Notes: a model not told the origin generated them from the letters alone. 15,525 bases of DNA from Alterirhizorhabdus sp964247265 (GCA_964247265.1 CAXTTS010000065.1:1-15525), one strand, 5' to 3'. Shown: positions 5,897 to 12,746, counted from the first letter of the stretch. A program made the numbers and translations.

Positions 5897-8284
5897 TCAT
5901 GCCGCCTCGGTACGAAGTATGCCGATCCCCTTTGCTGACACCACCGAAAAACTGCGTTCCAACTCGACGGTATCAAGAGGTACACTGAAGAGGTAGCCTT
6001 GCAGATGAGTACAGCCGGCTTCGACCAGCAACCGCATCTGATCTTCCGTCTCCACGCCTTCTGCAACCACGCCCATGCCGAGTGTCTCGCCCAGCCCGAT
6101 AATTGCCTGAATGATCGCACGCGCGGCCGTGGATGTCGTGATTTGATCGATGAATGACCTGTCGATCTTGACCTTGTCGAAGGGAAAACGCCGGAAATAG
6201 CTGAGCGATGAGTAGCCGACGCCGAAGTCGTCCATGAGAATCTGGATGCCCAGGGCCCTCAGCCGTTCGAGTTCCGAGAAGGTCCGCTCGACATCCCGGA
6301 TGACCAAGCCCTCTGTCACTTCAAGTTGAAGTCGGTTTGCCGCCAGTCCGGTCTCCCGAAGAACGCTCGCAACCGTTGCGCAAAGATCTCCGGACTGGAA
6401 CTGGAGAGGCGACAGGTTCACCGCCACGCGGATGTCGGACGACCACGACAAGGCATCGGAGCACGCCTTCCTCAACAATGCCTCGCCCAGTGCCACGATC
6501 AGGCCGGTCTCTTCCGCCAGCGGGATGAAAACGTCCGGTGAAATCGGCCCTCTTGCCGGATGCATCCAGCGGGCAAGCGCCTCCACGCTGGTAATCAGGC
6601 TCGTTTGTGCCGACATCACCGGCTGGTAGACCAGGCGGATGTCCCCGTTGCCGATGGCAATCCGCAGATCGCTCTCCAAAGTGCGGCGGTCGCGCGAAGC
6701 CGCGTCCATTGCCGCATCGAAACAGCAGATGCTGCCGCGTCCTTGCTCCTTGGCGCGGTAAAGGGCGAGATCGGCGCACTGCCGCAGTTCGCCCGTGGTC
6801 GTCGCATCGTTGGGAGCCAGCACGATACCTACGGTAGCCCCGCTGAAGGCAACGATACGCCCGGTGGAGAATGGTTCGCTCAGAGAGGTTGCGATCCGCT
6901 GTGCGATGGCGACCGCATCAGCTTGCGCCTCCTCCCCGATAAGCACGACGGCAAACTCGTCCCCGCCGACGCGGGCAGTAAGGCCGTTCTCCCCAACGAT
7001 CGAACGCAGGCGCGCGCCGACCTGTTTCAACACCTCGTCGCCCGCAACATGGCCGAATTGGTCGTTGACGGCCTTGAAGCGATCGAGGTCGATACTTAAC
7101 AGGGCAAGCGAAATGCCCTCGTCCATATAGTGGCGCAGCCTGTCGACGTAGCTGGCCCGATTGAGCAGGCCCGTCAGGGAGTCGTTGAAGGCCAGCTTGC
7201 GGATCTTCGCCTCCGTGCGAAGCCGCTCCCGCTGATCGCGGATCGCGAACACGGTCTGCAATTTGTGGCCAAGCGCCATCTCGGCTCTGAGCACGCGCAC
7301 GGGCACGATCTGTCCGGATCGTGCCGTGAGGCTCATCTCCCGCTCCTCGCGCTCCGGAATGCGGGTGAGATCGGCATCGGAAAGCAAGGCGCTCGCGGTG
7401 GCTCCGACGAGCTGGCCCGGCTCGTAGCCAGCGAGCCTTTCGATGCTGCTATTCGCCGTGACGATCGTGTCGCCCTGGCAGATCAGCAACCCCTCGAGCG
7501 CGACGTCCGTCAGTTCCCGCAGGCGCTGGCGATCCTGACGAAGCCGGTTGATCGCCGCCAGATTGAACCGCCAACCGACGACCGCCAGGGCGATGAGGCT
7601 CAACGAGATACCGGCCACCACTGGTGTGATCGCGCCGGGCGACACCGCGTTCGAGGGGAAAGTCGCTTGCGGATCATAGCGAAGTTTCATCGCTGCCATG
7701 CCGCAAAAATGCATGATCGCGATCGACAGGAGCAATAAGGGAGCGGCAATCCTCCGGATCTTGCGAGAGCGATGGGATGTCGCCACCATCGCTATGCCGC
7801 ACAGCGGCAAGCTGAGAATGATCGATGGCACCACCAGCCGAAAGTCCCAGTGCACGTCACCCTGCACGAGATAGGCCGCCTGTCCGACGTAATGGAGCGC
7901 CGCTATCCCCAGGCCGACGATAAGCCCGGCCTGAAACTGGACGCGGGCGCGGCGCGTAGTGATCGATATCCACACGCCTGCGCCGATCCCCATGATCGCC
8001 AAGGCCAGCGAAGCGGCAGTGAGGACAGGTTCGAACGCCGCAGGCATAGCCGGGCGAAACGCAAGTAGCACGATGAAGTGAGTCGCCCACGCCGTGCATC
8101 CACTTGATACGATGCTGACGATGCCCCACGCGACGCGAGGCTGGCCTGTCGAACGTGCGGCATGGTGAGCGACGGCAAACGACGCATAGGTGCCGACCGC
8201 GCAGATGATGGCCGCCAAAGCAACTTGGCGGCCATCATGCATGTCTCGCATGCACATGAAGATCGTAGCGAGAAGCTCAAGCAC
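5897..8284 (-). CDS. Membrane-bound MHYT-PAS-GGDEF-EAL cyclic-di-GMP enzyme
   Basis: A 795-residue two-domain c-di-GMP enzyme anchored by an MHYT sensor. The N-terminal ~240 residues hold about seven hydrophobic segments with the MHYT repeats ATHF (67-70), ALHY (129-132) and MHFCGM (191-196); this domain is proposed to bind a metal and sense O2, CO or NO. A PAS-like region spans about 255-350. The GGDEF domain (~362-525) has intact GGDEF at 440-444, but the product-inhibition RxxD site is absent (Gly431 and Gly434). The EAL domain (~535-790) keeps the expected catalytic residues: Glu568 (EAL), Asn623, Glu658, Asp685/Asp686, Lys706, Glu742 and Gln762. It should therefore hydrolyse c-di-GMP and may also synthesise it. 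The start is GTG 8284, with GAAG-type bases upstream. It lies 72 bases after the BLUF gene, probably in the same operon. A perfect 14-bp inverted repeat sits within its first 27 codons. Confidence 0.92.
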   Translation of the reverse strand: MLELLATIFMCMRDMHDGRQVALAAIICAVGTYASFAVAHHAARSTGQPRVAWGIVSIVSSGCTAWATHFIVLLAFRPAMPAAFEPVLTAASLALAIMGIGAGVWISITTRRARVQFQAGLIVGLGIAALHYVGQAAYLVQGDVHWDFRLVVPSIILSLPLCGIAMVATSHRSRKIRRIAAPLLLLSIAIMHFCGMAAMKLRYDPQATFPSNAVSPGAITPVVAGISLSLIALAVVGWRFNLAAINRLRQDRQRLRELTDVALEGLLICQGDTIVTANSSIERLAGYEPGQLVGATASALLSDADLTRIPEREEREMSLTARSGQIVPVRVLRAEMALGHKLQTVFAIRDQRERLRTEAKIRKLAFNDSLTGLLNRASYVDRLRHYMDEGISLALLSIDLDRFKAVNDQFGHVAGDEVLKQVGARLRSIVGENGLTARVGGDEFAVVLIGEEAQADAVAIAQRIATSLSEPFSTGRIVAFSGATVGIVLAPNDATTTGELRQCADLALYRAKEQGRGSICCFDAAMDAASRDRRTLESDLRIAIGNGDIRLVYQPVMSAQTSLITSVEALARWMHPARGPISPDVFIPLAEETGLIVALGEALLRKACSDALSWSSDIRVAVNLSPLQFQSGDLCATVASVLRETGLAANRLQLEVTEGLVIRDVERTFSELERLRALGIQILMDDFGVGYSSLSYFRRFPFDKVKIDRSFIDQITTSTAARAIIQAIIGLGETLGMGVVAEGVETEDQMRLLVEAGCTHLQGYLFSVPLDTVELERSFSVVSAKGIGILRTEAA
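8205..8238 (-). repeat. Perfect 14-bp inverted repeat inside the start of the MHYT gene
   Basis: ATGATGGCCGCCAA at 8205-8218 and TTGGCGGCCATCAT at 8225-8238 are exact reverse complements with a six-base loop. In the mRNA the hairpin begins about 46 bases after the GTG start. A second short inverted repeat, TGCATG (8238-8243) and CATGCA (8249-8254), abuts it on the start-codon side. Such a strong structure this early in a coding region could slow or gate translation. It sits in codons for the N-terminal cytoplasmic or first membrane segment. Confidence 0.6.
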
Positions 8285-8303
8285 CCGTTTCTTCTACCGG
8301 GCA

Positions 8304-8324
8304 GTTCTTAACAGAACCAGGTTC
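8304..8324. promoter_or_regulatory. Overlapping inverted repeats in the BLUF-MHYT spacer
   Basis: GTTCT (8304-8308) pairs with AGAAC (8313-8317) around TAAC, and GAACC (8314-8318) is also palindromic with GGTTC (8320-8324) around one A. The two elements share an arm and so could form alternative structures or a repressor operator. A further GTTCTGAAC occurs just before the BLUF stop, near 8348-8356. The spacer is only 72 bases, so these elements cover a good part of it. Confidence 0.4.
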
Positions 8325-8356
8325 GTCTTGGGCATATCGCGGTACCCGTTCTGAAC

Positions 8357-8800
8357 TCAGGCTACGGCACGTTCCTCGTCAATCGCGAGATCGCGCAGGA
8401 TCGCGTGCAACTTGTCTCCGCTGAAGCGTGACGGGTCGAAGTCGCTGGCCGACGCGACATCGGCGAAGCGCACCGCATCCTCGTCCGCCAGGCCGACGAA
8501 ACCCATCGCCCAGTTGGGGAAGCTGCGCGCCGCGATCGGCTCGAAAGCGAGCAGCGATACTTCGCCATGACGCTCATCCTGCTGGATGCGCTCGAAAGCC
8601 GCTTCGACCACGGCAAGCGGCCCCTCCAGCACTTGCGCGAAGCAGCCGGCGTTGAACATCAGTGCGCCCGTGATGCCGTCGCGAGCGTTGTTGGCGCGGC
8701 TTGTGACAAGGATGTTGTCGACTTCGACCGCAAACGTATCGGGATCCGCGTTCGCCAGATTGCGGCTGTAATATACCAGGCGGTAGGTCTCATCGGACAT
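8357..8800 (-). CDS. Stand-alone BLUF blue-light photoreceptor
   Basis: Flavin (FAD)-binding blue-light sensor of 147 residues, the length of short single-domain BLUF proteins. The flavin-switch residues are present: Tyr10 in LVYYSR, Asn38 in ANNARDGITGALMF, Gln56 in FAQVLEGP, and Trp97/Met99 in NWAMGFVG. The remaining ~45 residues fit the C-terminal helices that signal to a partner. It carries no output domain, so it must act on another protein. The obvious candidates are the c-di-GMP enzymes on either side: the start codon overlaps the end of the upstream PAS-GGDEF-EAL gene by 11 bases, and the MHYT enzyme follows. AAGGAG sits about seven bases before the ATG, inside the upstream gene, so translational coupling is likely. 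Stand-alone BLUF proteins that control partner phosphodiesterases (PapB with PapA in Rhodopseudomonas palustris) are established precedent; the pairing here is inference. Confidence 0.94.
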   Translation of the reverse strand: MSDETYRLVYYSRNLANADPDTFAVEVDNILVTSRANNARDGITGALMFNAGCFAQVLEGPLAVVEAAFERIQQDERHGEVSLLAFEPIAARSFPNWAMGFVGLADEDAVRFADVASASDFDPSRFSGDKLHAILRDLAIDEERAVA

Positions 8801-10418
8801 CGCCGTCTCCTTCGAACTTGCGGGAAAGGAAGGAATGCACGCTCGCCTGCGTCATCGGCCGCCCCGTGAGATAACCTTGAACATGGGTGCAGTTCTGATC
8901 GCGGATGCGTTCAAGCTGCTCGGCTGTTTCGACGCCTTCCGCGGTAATCGCCATGCCGAGGCTGGTGCCGAGGCTTGACACCGCCTTGAGGATGGCCGCG
9001 CTGTCGGCATCGCCACCAACAACGAACGAGCGGTCGATCTTGATCTTGTTGAACGGGAACTTCTGCAGGTAGCTCAGCGAGGAGTAGCCCGTACCGAAAT
9101 CGTCCATCGAGATCTTGACGCCCAGGGTGCGGAGTGCGTGAAGCGTCGCCAGCACATTATCCGTGTCCGCGAGCAGCGCGCCTTCGGTTATCTCGATTTC
9201 GAGCCGTTCCGGCGCCAGCCCCGAACGTTCAAGCGCCAGCGAAACCGACGCCAACAGGGTGTCCGCCTTGAACTGAAGCGGCGAGACATTGACCGCGACG
9301 ACAAGGTTTTCCGGCCAGGCAGCAGCAGCCATGCAAGCCGTCAGCAGCACCCACTCGCCTATCTTGACGATCAGCCCGTTCTCCTCGGCCACCGCGATGA
9401 AATCGAGCGGAGGCACATCGCCGCGCACGGGATGGTTCCAGCGCAACAGCGCTTCGAACCCCATCACTGTGTCCGTGGCGAGGTCGAGGAAAGGCTGATA
9501 GTGCAGCTCGAACTGCTTCAGCGCGAGTGCACGGCGCAGGTCGATCTCGAGCTCGCGACGTTCGTGAAGCAGCGTGTCCATACCCTGCTCGAAGAAGCGG
9601 TAACGGCCGCGACCCGCGCGCTTGGCCTCGTAGAGCGCCAGATCGGCATTGCGGAGAAGATCGCGCGGCTGCACGGGGCCAGACGCCAGTGCCACGCCGA
9701 CACTCACGCCGATGTTCACGGTGTGGCCGTTCAGCACGTAAGTCCGTCCAATCAGGTCAACCAGACGCTCGGCCAGAAGCTCCGCATCGCGCGGCGAGCG
9801 AACGCCGCGCTGGAGGATGACGAACTCGTCTCCGCCGAGCCTCGCGACGAGATCGTCCTTGCGCGAGACCTTGCACAGCCGGTCCGCCACCTTCCTGAGC
9901 AGCTGATCGCCGATGCCGTGCCCAAGCGTGTCGTTGATGATCTTGAAGCGATCCAGGTCGAGGCACAGCACGGCGATCGTCTCGGCACTGTCGGCGATAG
10001 CGGTCAGCGCAAGCGTGAGTGCTGCCATGAAGGCGTTCCGCAAGGCGAGACCGGTCAGGTCGTCATTCGGAAGTTGCGGCTTGTCGACGATCCCGGCCAC
10101 CGGCCAAAGGCTGATGCAGATGTCGCCTTCGCCGATCGGGTTCGATAACGCCTCATACGCTTCGGCCTGCCGCGTCATGAGCTTCAGGCTCGATGGCCCT
10201 GCTTCGATCGACACCGGGCGAAGATAGTCGGAGAAAATGTCGCCGAGCGTCAATCCGACGATCCAGCCGCCGAGGCTGACCGCAGCGATCGGGTTGGCAT
10301 AGGTGATGACGCTGTCGGCATCTACCACCAGGACCGGATGCTGGAGCGCATCCAGAATCCGGGAGGGCGAAGCTGCGGCGGTCCTGCCTTCCTGGATCGT
10401 ATCGTGCCGCATCATCAT
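8790..10418 (-). CDS. PAS-GGDEF-EAL cyclic-di-GMP synthase/phosphodiesterase
   Basis: Soluble 542-residue c-di-GMP enzyme with no membrane segment. A PAS-like sensor occupies about residues 18-110 (ILDALQHPVLVVDADSVITYANP). The GGDEF domain (~118-280) begins with DLTGL, has GGDEF at 195-199, and carries the inhibitory RxxD site as RKDD at 186-189. The EAL domain (~285-535) has Glu322 in FEALLRW, Asn377, Glu412, Asp439/Asp440 (MDDFGTGYSSL), Lys460, Glu494 and Gln514, a complete phosphodiesterase set. Both activities are chemically possible; which dominates cannot be read from sequence. Three ATG codons stand in a row at the start (10418, 10415, 10412) and the ribosome binding site is poor, so the exact first codon is open. 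The gene leads the probable operon with BLUF and the MHYT enzyme, making it the prime candidate partner of the BLUF receptor. Confidence 0.93.
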   Translation of the reverse strand: MMMRHDTIQEGRTAAASPSRILDALQHPVLVVDADSVITYANPIAAVSLGGWIVGLTLGDIFSDYLRPVSIEAGPSSLKLMTRQAEAYEALSNPIGEGDICISLWPVAGIVDKPQLPNDDLTGLALRNAFMAALTLALTAIADSAETIAVLCLDLDRFKIINDTLGHGIGDQLLRKVADRLCKVSRKDDLVARLGGDEFVILQRGVRSPRDAELLAERLVDLIGRTYVLNGHTVNIGVSVGVALASGPVQPRDLLRNADLALYEAKRAGRGRYRFFEQGMDTLLHERRELEIDLRRALALKQFELHYQPFLDLATDTVMGFEALLRWNHPVRGDVPPLDFIAVAEENGLIVKIGEWVLLTACMAAAAWPENLVVAVNVSPLQFKADTLLASVSLALERSGLAPERLEIEITEGALLADTDNVLATLHALRTLGVKISMDDFGTGYSSLSYLQKFPFNKIKIDRSFVVGGDADSAAILKAVSSLGTSLGMAITAEGVETAEQLERIRDQNCTHVQGYLTGRPMTQASVHSFLSRKFEGDGDVR

Positions 10419-10429
10419 CCAACCGCTAT

Positions 10430-10478
10430 CGAACCCGGTCCATAAAGCTGACCAGAAAAGATGGAGTTAACGGGTTCG
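10430..10478 (-). promoter_or_regulatory. Leader inverted repeat just upstream of the c-di-GMP operon
   Basis: CGAACCCG at 10430-10437 and CGGGTTCG at 10471-10478 are exact reverse complements 33 bases apart. The near arm ends only 11 bases before the first ATG of the PAS-GGDEF-EAL gene, where a ribosome would load. A weak promoter-like pair (TTAACT, 18 bases, TTTATG) lies between the arms, reading toward the operon. The element could be a two-site operator around a promoter or an mRNA hairpin limiting initiation. Promoter match quality is low. Confidence 0.4.
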
Positions 10479-10508
10479 GTCATCCGTTCGGGGTGGAGCT
10501 TAAGGGCT

Positions 10509-10816
10509 TCAGCTTGCTTCAAGTTGGAAACCTAAGGTGATGGATCGCCCGGCCTTGTCGACAACGCCTGCAGCAACCACGACGATCGCGACGAGGTCCA
10601 GCATCACGGCCAGAAGTTCGCACCCCAGCTCGCCCAGGCGATGAAGACGACCCCGGCGAAGGCAGACCGCGCCGGCAAACGGGCGAGCCCAGCGCAGCGA
10701 CACGATAGCGGGCTCTTGTGCGAACCCAGCCAGAAGCTGGGCGTGATCGCGAGGAAGGCGACAAGGGCGATCATGGCGATGGAGCCGGACAGCCTGGCAA
10801 AGCGCATCAGCGCCAA
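10509..10816 (-). pseudogene. Possible frameshifted small membrane protein
   Basis: From a TTG at 10816, one frame gives a 70-residue product with two hydrophobic segments, SIAMIALVAFLAITPSFWL and SAFAGVVFIAWASWGANFW, and high third-position GC as expected of a real gene here. It ends at a TGA near 10604. A neighbouring frame opens at almost the same place and continues with LLAVMLDLVAIVVVAAGVV, then ends at 10509. Joining the two across one shifted base around 10620 would give a three-segment membrane protein of about 100 residues. I cannot name the family. Either it is a decayed gene or the hydrophobic frames are an accident of GC-rich sequence. Confidence 0.28.
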
Positions 10817-11117
10817 CTCGTTTTAGGCGAAACGCGTTCATTAGCGCCGGACCCACGGCAAAGAAGTAGTCGAAGCTGGGGCAGGTACCGCGCAAAACTG
10901 GGGAGCACGCGGACGGCGCCGCGGCCGTCGGACGATCGTTCAAGTGCCTTCAGACCGGCGGCTGGGCCTCTTGCCCTGATCCCTTTCCCAACTGCTCTAT
11001 GTCGCAATGTGCTGGGCATCGATCGGTGCCGCCGCCCGCTCGCGACTTTATTGGAGCGGGCTCAACGCCGTTGGCGATCCCGTGCGTTGTCGGCTCGGAC
11101 CAGAGAAGGAGCAGGGC

Positions 11118-11342
11118 ATGACCGAGGCGAACATCATCAGAGAGCATTTGGAGGTCATCGGCAGCGATGGCGGCCATGTCGGCACCGTGGACAAGGTCGA
11201 AGGAGACCGGATCAAGCTGACGAAGGCCGAGACCGGCGACGGCGCGCACCACTATGTCGCCACGGCCCTGGTGCAGGACATCAAGGGCAACAGCGTGACG
11301 CTGACGGTCGAGGCGGGTGCCGCCGTCGCCGCTGAGGAATAG
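11118..11342 (+). CDS. DUF2171 domain protein
   Basis: A 74-residue cytoplasmic protein of the DUF2171 family, whose function is not established; PRC-barrel-like small folds of this kind are common in stress-related gene clusters. The family pattern is clear: an initial IIREHLEVIGSDGGHVGTVD (residues 6-25), VEGDRIKLTK (27-36), HHYVATALVQDI (44-55) and a final VTLTVEAGA. The ATG at 11118 is preceded by AGAAGGAG at good spacing. The same frame is open further upstream to 11007, but that part lacks the family pattern. It is followed at once by the truncated stress-type gene at 11397. Family assignment is good; the role is unknown. Confidence 0.82.
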   Translation: MTEANIIREHLEVIGSDGGHVGTVDKVEGDRIKLTKAETGDGAHHYVATALVQDIKGNSVTLTVEAGAAVAAEE

Positions 11343-11396
11343 CGGAGAATAAAGGCTCGACCGCCATTCACGGCTATCACCGCGACGGAGACAATG

Positions 11397-11504
11397 ATGA
11401 GCACCACACTGACCGCAACATTCGACAGTCGCCGCGATGCCGACATGGCCGTGGAACGCCTCGTTCAGGAGTTCGCCGTGGAGATCCCGCCGCCGAAGAC
11501 GTAG
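11397..11504 (+). pseudogene. Truncated small stress-protein gene (N-terminal ~28 residues only)
   Basis: A 35-codon frame with a proper start: GGAG six bases before the ATG. Its first part, MSTTLTATFDSRRDADMAVE and RLVQEFAVE, looks like the N-terminus of small sphingomonad proteins resembling the general-stress GSP17M/YflT fold, in which a conserved segment should follow. Instead it runs into EIPPPKT and stops. That end is the complement of the GGGI segment of the opposite YCII-like gene. The natural reading is that a deletion or rearrangement near 11481-11486 removed the rest. The identification of the parent family is from memory of similar sequences and is moderate. Confidence 0.5.
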
Positions 11505-11620
11505 ACGCCCGCTGCCTTCGCCTGCTGGATTACCTCACGTGCGTCGGCGCCGGCGCACGTGAGCTCCTCTCCGTTGAGCTGCATGGCTCCATTTGGAAAG
11601 GAGATGAGGTATTTGGTCAT
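11465..11620 (-). pseudogene. Truncated YCII-related (DGPF) protein gene
   Basis: Minus-strand frame of 51 codons from the ATG at 11618-11620, with AGGAG about ten bases upstream. It reads MTKYLISFPNGAMQLNGEEL, then DAREVIQQAKAAGVYVFGGGI, which is the N-terminal half of YCII-related proteins (small ferredoxin-like fold, often called DGPF domain; usually about 95-120 residues). Right after GGGI the expected continuation is missing; STANS and a stop follow, read from the complement of the plus-strand stress-protein fragment. The last 40 bases of the two broken genes overlap tail-to-tail. This is unlikely to give a folded product. Confidence 0.6.
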
Positions 11621-11817
11621 GATCCGGCACACTCCTGTCAGCTCGATCGTCGATGGTCGGATCGGCCAGCCGCCGCGTCCAGATGCGAACGAACGGCAGC
11701 CGGCGGCAAGCCGCTGCTCGAGGGTGGGCGCAAACCGCATCACCGCCACACCGCCGTGCTTGCCATATCTCAGCGGGGCGCCCAGCGTGTCGCGACACAA
11801 GGATGGGATCAGCAGCG

Positions 11818-12060
11818 ATGAGCGACGAGATACCCTGGAGCGCCAATGCCGAGCTGAGCGAGCGGGGCGCAGACGGCAGCAACAGGGCCCTTGGCACCGG
11901 CACCCTGCGCGAGATGGTGAAGGCCGGAGCGCAGGTGCCGGTGGACCGCGACGTGCGAATTACGCTGACCGACCCGGCAACTGCCGCCGCGCACGGCGCG
12001 ATCGATGCAGCGATGCTGCGCCGATACGCAGGGCTGATCTTGTCCGGGGATGTGCACTGA
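11818..12060 (+). CDS. Small hypothetical protein, 80 residues
   Basis: Unrecognised. The reading frame begins at ATG 11818 (MSDEIPWSANAELSERGADG), with an AGGATGGGA stretch 8 to 16 bases upstream that could serve as ribosome binding site. The middle reads LGTGTLREMVKAGAQVPVDRD and the end AAMLRRYAGLILSGDVH. It is acidic to neutral, soluble and likely helical at the C-terminus. No signal peptide or membrane segment is visible. It lies between the broken gene pair and the cyclodeaminase-like gene, 164 bases before the latter. The composition and codon pattern support a real gene; no function is proposed. Confidence 0.5.
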   Translation: MSDEIPWSANAELSERGADGSNRALGTGTLREMVKAGAQVPVDRDVRITLTDPATAAAHGAIDAAMLRRYAGLILSGDVH

Positions 12061-12224
12061 CGACGGATGGGGCCCGCGGTACCAGGTCAATAATGTCCCA
12101 TCGTGCCTTCGATATCTACCCGCGCCCGTTCCGCCAAGATCACGCGTGACGCTGCGATCGCGTCCACAGGCCTGTCGCAACTCCGCGGCTTGCCATCGCA
12201 CTGAGTGCGGCTATTCAATCGCGG

Positions 12225-12746
12225 ATGACGTTGGATCCCGACATCGGCCGCATGACGGTCGGCGCCCTGCTCGCCGCGATCTCCTCGGACGAGCCCGCGC
12301 CGGGTGCTGGCGCCGCAGCCGCCGTCACCCTGGCGTTAGGGCTAGCCTGCGCCCGCAAGGCGCTGCGCATCAGCAGGAAACACCACCCGGAAGACGGCTT
12401 GCTCGAGGCACTCGACGTCCAGTTGGCAGCCACGGTCAGAACGGCATTGGTTCACGGCCAGCTGGACGCGGAGAGGTTCGCAGCGCTGATCGAGGCCAGG
12501 CAGATGCCGCATAGCAAGGAGCACGAAGCCGCCGCACGCACCGCCGCAGTGGAACGCGCGGGTGCCGCCTTGTCGTTGAACACGAGGCAGCTTCTGGAGA
12601 TCTGCAACGATGGGCTGGCGCAGATCGACTCGGCGACTGGGCACGTCGACAAGGTCATGACCGGTGACTTCGTTGCCGCCCGCATGCTGATCGGGGCGGC
12701 GCGCGCAATTACTGCCGAGAATTTCGCCGAAAGCGAACTAAGCTAG
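12225..12746 (+). CDS. Cyclodeaminase/cyclohydrolase family protein (FTCD C-terminal domain-like)
   Basis: A 173-residue all-helical protein matching the formiminotransferase-cyclodeaminase C-terminal/FchA family, which acts on 5-formimino- or 5,10-methenyl-tetrahydrofolate. The signature is near the start: LLAAISSDEPAPGAGAAAAV (residues 15-34), then TLALGLACARKAL, corresponding to the family's PAPGGGSAAA helix. LDAERFAALIEARQMP at 80-95 fits the family's conserved substrate-side helix region (usually D-x-xAF). ATG 12225 is the first start in the frame; no strong ribosome binding site precedes it. At 173 residues it is shorter than most members (about 200). No other folate or histidine-degradation gene is nearby, so the catalytic role is uncertain. 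Confidence 0.78.
   Translation: MTLDPDIGRMTVGALLAAISSDEPAPGAGAAAAVTLALGLACARKALRISRKHHPEDGLLEALDVQLAATVRTALVHGQLDAERFAALIEARQMPHSKEHEAAARTAAVERAGAALSLNTRQLLEICNDGLAQIDSATGHVDKVMTGDFVAARMLIGAARAITAENFAESELS

Larger units (their letters stand above)
10419..11117. other. Long region without an intact recognised gene
   Basis: About 700 bases between the c-di-GMP operon and the DUF2171 gene. The part nearest the operon carries its leader inverted repeat. Bases 10509-10816 hold a possible broken membrane-protein gene on the minus strand. The remaining ~280 bases to 11117 show no gene I can support; one GACGGC/GCCGTC hairpin occurs near 10914-10931. It must include the DUF2171 promoter, which I could not locate. 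Confidence 0.4.

Noticed and set aside
9138..10148. 336-residue plus-strand frame across the PAS-GGDEF-EAL gene
   Set aside because: It is the complement of strongly conserved GGDEF and EAL motifs; the composition is that of antisense reading.
12551..12577. GGAAC followed 18 bases later by CGTT, resembling an EcfG general-stress promoter
   Set aside because: It lies inside the cyclodeaminase-like coding region with no gene start soon downstream, and the spacing is slightly longer than the usual one. I found no such motif ahead of the DUF2171 or light-module genes.
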